Positions 47,975-58,256 of a stretch of DNA of 64,000 bases are shown piece by piece. Origin of the DNA: Dryas octopetala (Eukaryota > Streptophyta > Magnoliopsida > Rosales > Rosaceae); the NCBI GenBank assembly GCA_963921425.1, contig OY992840.1:2730501-2794500 (forward strand), in the 5' to 3' direction. Position 1 is the first letter of the stretch. The number at the start of each line of letters is the position of its first letter. Under the pieces are notes generated by a model that was not told where the DNA came from, did no database searches, and worked only from the letters and a program-made list of their open reading frames with translations. A program made the position numbers and the translations under genes.

Positions 47975-49474
47975 ATTAGGTTTGAATCCCTGTAGACTAT
48001 ACACCTCTTGTGCATCCCCTTATGTGCAGAAAAGTTTTCCTCTGCTAATATGGATATGTCTCCTCGACGTGGCCGACCTCAAAGAAATAAGTGAGTTTTG
48101 GGATATGGTCTCTGTTAAGTCATTGCGATTAGTGACACGCCTATATTTTTAGTTCGACTCTTACTCTCAGAGGTTATAAGAAATTAATGCATAAAGAAGT
48201 GGGATTGTAAATCAAAAGCCTTAACGTTTGAGTTTGGAAAATGTTTTAATTAATCTTATTGTGATAGCATTGCTTAAAGTTTTAGTACGACGTTTTGATC
48301 TCGTTTCGAGCATTCAGGGTTGAGACTCATGGAATAGAATATAGATACTTTGTTAATGATTATGAGTTTTATGGTTCGAATGTATTTATGAAGTTCTTAG
48401 ATGACAACTAAGGAAATTGAGTAAGGAAACCTGACTTGAGATGAGAAACGATCAGAGAAACTATAAGATGGTAGACATATGTATAGCAATTGATAGATTT
48501 GAATAATAGATTCAAGTGACTGTTGAGAATAGACGTTTAAGGAACATCACTTGTGGATAGCATGCGAATAAATGAATGATATATGCATGAAAGTAAATTG
48601 TTGTGATACAAATATTTCGTTTCTTGAGGTGAATAAGAATTTGATGGTCGGCATAGTAAGGTAGATCCTAAGGGTGGGATATGTGGTCGGATGATATATA
48701 AGTGTGTTTTTTTTTGTTGTGACACTTGGAATTGGAAGACAAGAGTTGTTAATTATGTTACATTGATGTAACGAAAAAAAAAAAAAAAAAAAAAAAAGGG
48801 ATACTAGAAAAGTAAAGGGATTAATAGGAATTGGTATTGCTTTGGAAGTTCGTTGATTTCAACTTAAGAGTTAGAATAGAGTGACCTGATTTAAGGCGAG
48901 GAATTAAAAAGAGAAATGAGGAACTGATACGTGTACGGGCGAAAATGGATTCAAGAAAATGAGAAAAGGAAGCACATCGTATGTTAAGTTCATGAGAAGT
49001 GGTGAATTGACTTAAGAGTGAACTCAAGGTTGTGGTGATGTCATTAACTTCATACAGGTTGGATTTAATAATCACTCGATTTATTGGCAGGAAGATTAGA
49101 CAATTAAAAGACGTGACACTCACATTAAGGAATTAGTCTTGGGACAAGGACAATGAATATCTTATATCCTTATGCAAGGGAAGTAGTTATAGTAAAAACA
49201 TTTTCGAGGTTGTGAGCAGAGGGTATTTAGAATACTATTAGACACAATTAGAGTAGCGCAGCGGAAGCGTGGTGAAACTTAAACAAATCACCCTGACACG
49301 TGACCAACAGATGGATTAGCGAGATACAACATATAAAGAAATATTTTACTTTGGTCAAGTCTCATGGTTGGATCATTCATTGGTGGAACCGGCTTAGATA
49401 CTTGATAGGAATTACGAGTTAGGCATCACTTGTCTATTACGATTATACTAAATTTCGAGGACGAAATTTTTTGT
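47975..49474 (+). other. L5 internal region with gag-like start remnant
   Basis: 1.5 kb without a gene. From 48050 a few codons read M-D-M-S-P-R-R-G-R-P-Q-R-N, resembling the N-terminus of chromovirus Gag. An A-run lies at about 48773-48797. At the far end AATTTCGAGGACGAAATT (49451-49468) forms a seven-pair hairpin before the polypurine tract. The coding part has been lost. Confidence 0.8.
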
Positions 49475-49487
49475 AAGGGGGGAAGGT
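49475..49487 (+). other. L5 polypurine tract
   Basis: AAGGGGGGAAGGT directly before the 3' LTR, the form common in chromovirus-type Ty3/gypsy elements. Confidence 0.88.
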
Positions 49488-52400
49488 TGTAACGACCCGA
49501 CCCAAATTTCACTGGAAGTTAAAATTTTTATTTAACTTTGGTTTCAAGGAAGTTTTTTTTCGCGACCTTGGGAACTTATTGAGAAACAAGATGTTCTGGA
49601 TTAATTTTAGATTTTCGTTTTGAAATTATACTTGACCCCAAAGTTGACTTTTAAAATTTGTGAGCTTTTAATTTTGACTTTGGGCCCGTTGGGTAGGCCT
49701 CGAGAATACGATTTCATAGACACGTAATACGCGTTGATCCGAGTTACGGTTTGAGAGATATGAGTGTCTGAAGCTAGGGGCAATTTCGTAAATTGACAAA
49801 TTGGGTTTTAAAATTTCAAAATCAGATTTTTAAGGGGTTTTCTCTCTCTAGAATTTTCTGGAAAACACTCTCTCCTCCTTCATTTTTCTTCCCCGTGTCT
49901 GCACCCCACTCTCACTCTCTCGCCTTCTCTCAGTTTGCCCGAGCCATTCTGCCCCTCTCTCCTTTCTCCGGCGCGGCCAGCTCCGGCCAAGTTCTCGGCG
50001 ACCAGAGGCCGGCGGCAGGACCCTCTCGCCGTCGCCGACCCCCAGCTGCCCTCCCCATTGCCGGCCGACCACTGTAGGCGGAAAATCTACGCGAGACAGG
50101 AAACGTTCTCGTCGACGATCCACCGATCCCAGAGGAGTTACGACGTCGAATCGGTCAGGTCTCCTTCTCATCGTGGCGAGCATGAAGGTGGCCTCCGATC
50201 ATCCAACCGACTTCCACCGCCGCCGTTTGAAGGAGAGAAGCCGTCGGTGGCTCCCGGCGGCAATGCTGCTTTTCCGGCGGTGTCTTGCTGCTCTGAGTGT
50301 ATGGTTAGTCCCCTCTCACCGAGCTGAACACATGGGTGTGTTCGGATGAAGTCAATCGGGCCGGAATCTGAAAGCCCCAATCCAAACGCCGCTGCCACCG
50401 TCACTTGCGGCGACTCCGGCCACTCTTGGCCGCAGGTTTGGGTGAGTTTTGCTTCCCTCTGTGTCTTCTTGATGCTGGCTGGATTAAAATTGTGTAATTG
50501 GTTGTAAACTAGGAAATTGCAGGTGAAGCACCCACTGCCACCGCGAGCTCCGCTGCGTGTGACAGTGCTGGTGATCCTATTTCGATGGTTTTGTGTTCTT
50601 TCTGCAAATTTGGGTTTGCTTGAGACTTATGAATTCGCGTTTGAGTAGGAAATATGGTATGGGCAACCACCATTTGTGGCAGCCGATCCTATTTCCGGCC
50701 ATTGTTCATATTTATAGTAATTTGTTTTACGAACTCTGATTTAGGTTGTGGGCCGCTGACATTATTGAGCTTGGTTTGATTGAAATAGGTGAATTGCCAT
50801 GGTTAAATGAATTTCATTTAGTTTGGCTTTGATGACTCGGTTAATTATAACTTCGGTATATTGAATCAAATGGTTTCTGGGATTGATTTGATGAGTGGAT
50901 TTTCTTTTGCTTGCAAAGTTTATGGGTTTTATGGTTTTTATATTACTTTCGAAATTTTGAGTTAAATAATGAAATAATGAATTGAGTGAAGTCCGTTTTG
51001 CATTAATAAATATTTTAAATGGATTGAATTATATGCCATGTTGATCTAAGGGTTATTAAATAATTAAAATTAATTATTTAAGAGGCCGTCTAAGTACCCA
51101 CCGATTATTAAGTAGGTCTTTGGGACCTATCACGGCACACACATAGGCTTTGGGCCGTGTGCCGGGATGCCTTGCCCTTTGGGGGTAGTCTACGTGCACG
51201 TACGGCACTTTGGCTTGTTGTATGACGGCGATTCGACGGTACACGGGCCATTATAAGTCCACTTGTATGACGGCGATTCGACGGTACAAGGGACACCCTA
51301 AATCCACTCGCATGACGGCGTTGCGACGGTGTGGGTGGAAGGGCAATCTAAGTGCACGTACGACACTTTGGCTTGTTGTACGACGGCGATTCGACGGTAC
51401 ACGAGCCACTGTAAGTCCACTTGTATGACGGCGATTCGACGGTACAAGGGACACCCTAAATCCACTCGCATGACGGCGTTGCGACGGTGTGGGTGGAAGG
51501 GTAATCTATGCGCACGTATGACATTGTGGCTTCTTGTATGACGGCGATTCGACGGTACAAGGGCCACCATAAGTCCACTTGTATGACGGCGTTGCGACGG
51601 TACAAGGGACACCCTAAATCCACTCGCATGACGGCGTTGCGACGGTGTGGGTGGAAGGGCAATCTAAGTGCACGTACGACACTTTGGCTTGTTGTACGAC
51701 GGCGATTCGACGGTACACGAGCCACTGTAAGTCCACTTGTATGACGGCGATTCGACGGTACAAGGGACACCCTTAATCCACTCGCATGACGGCGTTGCGA
51801 CGGTGTGGGTGGAAGGGTAATCTATGCGCACGTATGACATTGTGGCTTCTTGTATGACGGCGATTCGACGGTACAAGGGCCACCATAAGTCCACTTGTAT
51901 GACGGCGTTGCGACGGTACAAGGGACACCGTAAGTCCACTCGTATGACGGCGATGCGACGGTACGGGTGGAAGGTTATATAGACGGCCCACTTGGTGCGA
52001 CGGTCTTGTACGGTACCAATGTGGAGCCTGTCAATTGGGTACTTATATGGCCAACGTTTTTGCTAAAAACTTTATTAGATAGAAAATATTTTTAGTTGTT
52101 TTCTATCAGTTCGAGACTCGAAAGAAGTTTTAGCTAGAGATGTTATAAGTTATAGTATTTCTATTATTTCCCATTATTCTCTATGTTCATAAGAGATTTC
52201 AAAGTTTGAAGTTGTTAGTTTCAGTTCAGAATCAAGAAAGATTTATTGATTTTGAGATGATGTTCGAAAATGGAATTATGAAAGGTTTTGAAGTTTATTT
52301 TGTCTACTCACTGAGAGTTTGTTTCTCATATTTTGTTATTTTTACGTTTTCCCCAGGCAATAGCGATAGCTGAGGTCGGACCGTACCACGTCGAGGCATT

Positions 52401-52701
52401 CAAGTTTCTCATCTTCAGCTTATTGGTATATTGGGATCAAGGTTTCCCTTGAAAATATTAGATTGAAATATGATTGTATAGTTGATTAGATTTATATTAC
52501 TTGTTGTGGTGTTGAGACTTTTTTTTTGGTTGTGGTAGAGGTGGTTGACGTGTTAGAAGTGTTTTTAACAGGTTTGAAAATTTCTGGGTTAGTCCATTTT
52601 TAGGGGAGGTTCTGCCGAATTTTTGGTAGGATTTTCCTTGATTTTGGATTCCCACAGGACCCCTTCGGGTTTCAGGATGAAATTCGGGGGCGGTCCTGTC
52701 A
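49488..52701 (+). repeat. L5 3' LTR, with expanded minisatellite
   Basis: 3214 bp, 604 bp longer than the 5' LTR. The difference is explained by four extra 158-bp minisatellite units (632 bp) less one short length difference. The rest is nearly identical. Confidence 0.95.
51192..51975 (+). repeat. Higher-order minisatellite array in L5 3' LTR (five 158-bp units)
   Basis: GACGGCG recurs 15 times with spacings 45-45-68 (51224, 51269, 51314, 51382, 51427, 51472, 51540, 51585, 51630, 51698 and so on to 51946). Three 45-bp repeats plus a spacer make a 158-bp unit. Two spacer versions alternate, giving a 316-bp super-period. Long frames cross the array only because 45 is divisible by three. Confidence 0.93.
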
Positions 52702-53978
52702 ACGCTATTTTATGATACTAACTCCCTAACCTAGAGTGTTAGAACTCGATCTTTTTGTATCTGTTGTCTTGTTTTTGTGTTTTTAGGTCGAATGAAGCAT
52801 AAATAGGAAATAGGAGCAAATGGAGCCGTTTTGGGACATTTCCTGGTCAAACTAGGAAAATGGGTCAATTCCTAGTCAAACTAGGAAAAGAGCTGAAATC
52901 CTAATCAAATGAGGATTCCTAATCACACTAGGAAACATCAAGTCCATAACCATCATTGTCGAGCCAGAAATGAGAAATCCTGATTGGAACAGGAATTCCT
53001 GGTTGAACTAGGAAACCTAACCCTACTAGGGGAAGGAGTCCTAATGACACTAGGAGACTTTAGTGGCAATATGATCATTACGAGAAGTCAAAATGGATAA
53101 GGAATCTTTCATTTACAAGAAATCCTAGTTGGACTAGGAAAGGTTGGTCAAAGTCAACTCAATCAAGTCAAGGTTCCAGAAGCTTCTAGAAGGTGGTGGA
53201 CATCCATGGAATCAGATGGAAGAAATGAATTCGAATCCAAGAAGGAGAGAGGGGTAAAATTGGAAGTCAAAGTCAATGGTCAAGGGTCAACCATATCATG
53301 TCATGAAGTCAATTGGGCTTTGGGCCTAGGTGAAGTCGAAATCCACAAGAATGGTGAGGTGGCAGCCCAACACATTATTTGCATGCTTGCAGCCCATTCA
53401 GCCCAAGTCATACAGCCATGCGCAAGCCATGCATTCCTAAAGCCCATCATGCCACTTGCTTGTTGCAGCCAGCCTATGTTCTTTTAAAGGAAACCCTAGC
53501 CCATCACGCCTACAAAGAGAAAGCCCAAGGAATCCTAGCTGAAAAAGAAGTCAAAACCCTGGAAAATAGAGCACCAATTTCGACAGCAAATCTGTAATTC
53601 TCCAGAACGAATCAGGTAGCATGCCATATATGATTGGAAAGATACGGATGTTAGCTTCGCAGGGATTTTTACGGATTTCGATTCCGAGTTTTCTAGCTCA
53701 AGATATGGTCATTTTAGTGGAGGTAGCGCAGCAGTTCCGCGAGCTGAAAACGGAGTTACGCCCAAAAAGAGCCCAAATCAGCCCAAGGCCCATGTTTGGC
53801 CGAAAATTATAAGTCTTGGTGTGCAAGGAATGCACTTATCCCACATTGAAGAGAAAGAGAAATCTCAGCCCCACTCTTCTCTATAAATACATCTTTATAA
53901 CTCAAGGAGAGGGAGCTCCTCTCTGAAATTTCAGAAACCCTAGCTGTTCTCTCTCTCTCTTTTGTAGCCGCCAATACC
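52702..53978 (+). repeat. D4 3' LTR, second part
   Basis: Resumes the D LTR after L5 (52702-52706 is the repeated ACGCT). The palindrome array is at 52841-53139 and the TATA box TATAAATA at 53882-53889. It is cut at 53978 by A6; ATACC at 53974-53978 is the left duplication. Confidence 0.94.
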
Positions 53979-56515
53979 TGATGAGTGTGCATTTTGCATC
54001 ACTTTATGATACTAATTCCTTAACCTAGAGTGTTAGAACTCGCTATTTTGTGTTTCTTGTCTTGTTTTTGTGTTTTCAGGTCAAATGAAGCAGAAATGAG
54101 AAAAAGAAGCAAATGGAGCCATTTTGGGACATTTCCTGGTCAAACCAGGAAAACAAGTGAAATCCTGGTCAAACCAGGAAAAGTGCAGAAATCCTAGTCA
54201 AATGAGGATTCCAAGCCACACTAGGAAACATCAAGTCTAGAACCATCATTGCGGAGCCAGAAATGTGAAATCCTGATTCGAACAGGAAATCCTGGTCGAA
54301 CTAGGAAACCTAACCCAACTAGGGAAATGAGTCCTAATGACACTAGGAGACCCCAGGGGCAATATGGTCATTACGAGAAGTCGAAATGGATAAGGAATCT
54401 CTCATTTTCAAGAAATCCTAGTTGCACCAGGAAACGTTGTTTAAGGTTCCAGAAGCTTCCAGAAGGTGGTGGACATCCATGGAAATGAATGGAGGGAAGA
54501 AATGAATTTGAATTCAAATGGAAATGAGTGGCAAAATGGGAAGTCAAAAGTGGAGGGCCCATGGGCCCTAGGGATGCCAAACCAAGTGGGCCATGCATGC
54601 ACATGCATGGGCCCAAACCCTGGCAGCCCAAAAGCCATACGCAAGGAGGAAGATGGCAGCCCATGCATTCGCATGCATGCCATGCAAACCTCAGCAAGGA
54701 AGGGGCCATGCGCAAGCCCAAGGTGACAAGCCCAAGGTGGAAGCCCATGGAGTGAAACCCTAGCCCATCTTGTGCAAGCCACTGAAGCCCAACATGGAAG
54801 CCCAATATGCAAGCCCAAAGCCCAAGACTACCAGCCCATGCGCAAGGGAGGGACCCTAGCTAGGCTAGGCGTGAGCCACTTAAGCCCACAGGGAGCAGCC
54901 CAACACGCAAGGGCCTGATCAGCTAGCCCTAGCTGAAGCCGCAAGCAACTAGGAGAGGGAAACCCTAGCAGCCGCAAGTTTGTTCTTCCATGCCTCTCAA
55001 GGAAGGCTCCTCTATATAAGTCCCTCTCATTCAGACTTTTGGGAATGACTTTTTCTCACCTCTTCCTCCAGCCGAAATCTCTTTAGGTCTCTAGTTTATT
55101 TTTCTGTTCTAGGTTTTAATTTCAGAATTGAGTGTTGTTTTAGGGAGAGCTAGCCGAAATTGAGAGAGAGAGAGGAGAGGCGTGGAAGCAAGGAAGGAGG
55201 ACCCCATTGCCGCAAGCCCTAGCTCACCCTAGCCGTGAGCCAATTGCTTGTGGAGGTTGCCTTCTCTCTTGCCTTGCCGCAGCCCTCTCACTTGGTTTCT
55301 TTGATTTTTCGTCTAGTTTTCTTATTTCAAGTTAGTTTATGTTGCTGAATCCATTAGCTTGTGACTCTGAATTTAATTAATTAAGTTTCTTAATTTCATT
55401 AGTTATAGCCTTGGTTCTGATTTTAGTTAGTTGTTTATGTTTATGCAATTTAATTTATGTAATCTAATTTAATTGTTTAGTTGTTACTTTAACTTTGTGT
55501 TGCTGATTTAAATTCGTGCATGCATTTAATCTTGTGTACTTTACGTTTCTGATTTCATTTAATTTATGCACTTTAAATTAGTTGTTTAGTTTATGCTTCT
55601 AAATTTGTTTAATTTGCGTTTCTGATTTCCTTTTGCAAGCATGAATTGGGACTTTGTTTATTTGTTAGTTTCTGTTTTTATTTGTTTTATTTAATTATGT
55701 AGGTTAGTTATTCTATCTTGCATGTTAGTTGTAGGTCGATTAATGGATTCGTATGCTTTAACAAATCGTTTATCCGTCTCTTGGTCTGTTAGTTTGATGT
55801 TTGCGCATATTAAATTTCCACTATCTATTAGAACCCCCGTCACTAGTTGTTTGCATCCTTTGACTGGCCACCTTAGGGTAATTGCAACTAGTTTATCCGT
55901 TAGGTTTAGCTGTGAAATAGTCAAAGACACTAAACCACAAGTAACAAGGGAATAAGGGATTATTCTTGGTAGTGGGGTTGGGCGACCTCTATAAGGAAAT
56001 AGTCAAAGCTTATATGTTGTGCATGTTTGACGTTCTCATAAAACTTAATGACTCCTGCATGGGTAACAGCTGCCTTAGCTTGAACTAGGGAACATGTAGG
56101 TTAACTAGCTAAGGAAGGCCCAAGAAGCTCTTAGTTTATGCATTAGGAGAACAATGGCGAGAAAGTAACTAGCCAAACCTTTTTAGCTGTCAAACTTTAA
56201 TATGTTGTGTTCAAATTAACTGTCATTAGCCTTGGATGGTTATTGCATGCTTATCTGATTTGAAATTGAAAACTTAACATTGCAAGATAGAATAAAGTGT
56301 GTGTGCGTGTGGTGATGTGTGCGTGTGTGTCCATCTTTCAAAACCCCCCCATTTAGTTATTCTAGTGATTAATTGCATTGATTTGTTGTTTATTAACCAT
56401 TCCCTGTGTGATCGACCTCGTGCTTGTACGCTTTGCTACTGATGCGATTCGTGCACTTGCGAGTAAACTTAGAATGAGATAATTGTTTGTTTTATTCTAA
56501 GAAAACACATCAACA
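53979..56515 (+). repeat. A6 5' LTR
   Basis: 2537 bp. The palindrome array is at 54134-54432, the TATA box TATATAAG at 55013-55020, and the U5 terminal inverted repeat CTTAGAAT/ATTCTAAG at 56468-56475 and 56494-56501. It ends CATCAACA. Confidence 0.94.
56468..56501 (+). other. U5 terminal inverted repeat next to the A6 primer site
   Basis: CTTAGAAT and ATTCTAAG form a perfect eight-pair stem around an 18-base loop, 14 bases before the LTR end and 20 before the primer site. Other family A copies keep seven pairs and a possible G-U pair. Confidence 0.75.
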
Positions 56516-56521
56516 AGTTTT

Positions 56522-56539
56522 TGGCGCCGTTGCCGGGGA
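56522..56539 (+). other. A6 primer-binding site (tRNA-Asp)
   Basis: TGGCGCCGTTGCCGGGGA, a perfect 18-base tRNA-Asp complement. Confidence 0.93.
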
Positions 56540-58243
56540 ATGGTGTCTAATATCAATGAATTGGTGTAATTAGTCATTAGAATTAGGTTATATTAGTTAG
56601 ATTACAGTTTTTGTTAATTGTTAGTTTTTAATAAATGCCATGCCTTTATATGCATTCTTTCTACTGATTATGTGTTTTTCTTTGGTTTTTAAACTTAGGG
56701 TGTCAAAACCCACATCAAAATGCACGTTTTCGTTAGATCTCATTCACCTTAGTGATGGATGTGATTCTTTAGAAGTGTGCGACATTGTTTTAAAAGCAAA
56801 AAGTTTTGAGTCATTTTAGGTTGTTTCAGGTCGTTTTGAGTCCCCAACTAATTGATTTGAGTGTGCATGATTGTTATGAGCATGTTTTAGTATTGTGGGT
56901 ATATTTGGTGTTCTTTTCATTCTAATAGTGTTCCATAGCATATCTTGCAATTCTATGTCATTTGGCCTTGTTGATATGAATTTAGGTTGTGATTAGCATT
57001 ACTAATGATTATATGCATAATAGAGTAGACTTGCATGACCTAAGTGAGCTTTTGAGCCCTGTTCTTCAATTCTTGAGTGTTGCGCGCCACTCTGATTCTA
57101 TCATTGTCATATAAGTCGTTGTTTTGATCTCATTGTCTTTCATTTGGTCATTTGCTTGGAATATGCATAATCTTGAATCAATGAGCTAGAACTCTTTTCT
57201 TGTGTACACAAAGCATGTGGTATTTGCATAACTCTTGAGAAATGAATTTAGGCCCTGTTTGTGTACCCCATAGCCTGAAAGCCTACCCATTCCATGTTTT
57301 ATCCTTAGTTACCCATTTTGAGCCTTTTAAGCCGTTTTCTTTGTTACCCCATACCAAACCCTAAGTTTGGGGGTGCTACACCCCTTTTACCCGTTTTACC
57401 CTTTTTATGGTATTGCAAGTTGTTTATATGTTGATTGAGGTGAAAAAGAAGTGAAAATGCATAGCTTGTACAAAAATGTGTCATAAAAGTATGTATACCG
57501 TGCCCAAAGAAAAGAAAAAGAAAAGAAATCAAAGGAAAGAGATGGGACGGTTTCAAAAGAAAAAAGAAAAATGAGCAAAAAGAGTTCAAAGTAAGCTATG
57601 AAGTGCAAAGAAGCAAAGTGTACCTCAGAATGTTCTATTAGTGCTTGCAATTCCATGAATTTAGCCATTTGTGTTTCCATTTCATTTCAATACCCTATCC
57701 TAGCCTAAGCCTTCATTATAACCCTATTAAAGCCCTAGCTGATCTCAAGAGTGTGTATTATACTGATGTGGAGTCTATTTAAGAAGGGAGCCTATGGTTA
57801 TTGATTCTATTTCAAGCATTTGTATTCCTTTCATGAGATCAGTATTTCTTTCAAAAATGTGCCTTTATTTCATGTACATATGTGAGCTAATTGTTTTTGT
57901 TACATATTTCCTCTCACATATACTTTTGAGTGCACATATCAACCCAATTCTTGAGTGTTTATCATTGAGAGTATGCCATAGTGAGGATTGGAGTTGAATC
58001 TATTATGTATGTATTGATTTAGTCTTGTTTGTCTAATACTTGGATTTGTGTCAAGGATGGCCTATATGACAATAGAGGAGCAAGGTATGTTATTTGAAAT
58101 GTTATTAGAATTTGGAGAATACAATTTATATGCCTTGCTTTCCTATGTGATTAATGGTTGTGCGCATGAATTCAGTTGTTGGGATGTTGGAGTCAGTCTT
58201 GAGTCTTTTCTTTCTTTTATTTGCTCGAGGACTAGCAAAATCT
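56540..58243 (+). other. A6 internal non-coding region
   Basis: The leader resembles that of A1 and A7 up to about 56680, then continues directly in sequence equivalent to the post-gag part of A1. GGGACGGTTTC is at 57544-57554 and the invariant pre-tract hairpin at 58220-58239. The TTGGGAGGCAACCCAA hairpin seen in A1 is missing here. Confidence 0.85.
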
Positions 58244-58256
58244 AAGTTTGGGGGTG
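58244..58256 (+). other. A6 polypurine tract
   Basis: AAGTTTGGGGGTG abutting the 3' LTR at 58257. Confidence 0.9.

Larger units (their letters stand above)
45350..52701 (+). mobile_element. L5: large non-coding LTR element (LARD type), probable Tekay/Del-type chromovirus derivative
   Basis: A 7.35 kb element with long LTRs (2610 and 3214 bp) starting TGTAACGACCCGACCC and ending CCTGTCA, flanked by ACGCT on both sides. The primer site is complementary to initiator tRNA-Met, unlike every other element here. The internal 1.5 kb has no gene. A gag-like start near 48050 and the pre-tract hairpin with AAGGGGGGAAGGT suggest descent from a Tekay/Del-type chromovirus (inference). Outside a tandem repeat and one short length difference the LTRs differ at only a handful of sites, so it is very recent. 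It is unrelated in sequence to families A-D. Confidence 0.94.

Noticed and set aside
51192-51975. Regularly spaced repeats recalling a CRISPR array
   Set aside because: Repeats and spacers are both repeated (45-45-68 periodicity), the array is inside a plant LTR, and the other LTR of the same element holds a single unit; it is a minisatellite.
51108-51991. Several overlapping frames of 60-104 codons on both strands, arginine-rich and repetitive
   Set aside because: They arise because the 45-bp minisatellite unit is divisible by three, so any frame without a stop in one unit stays open. They lie within an LTR and have no other coding evidence.
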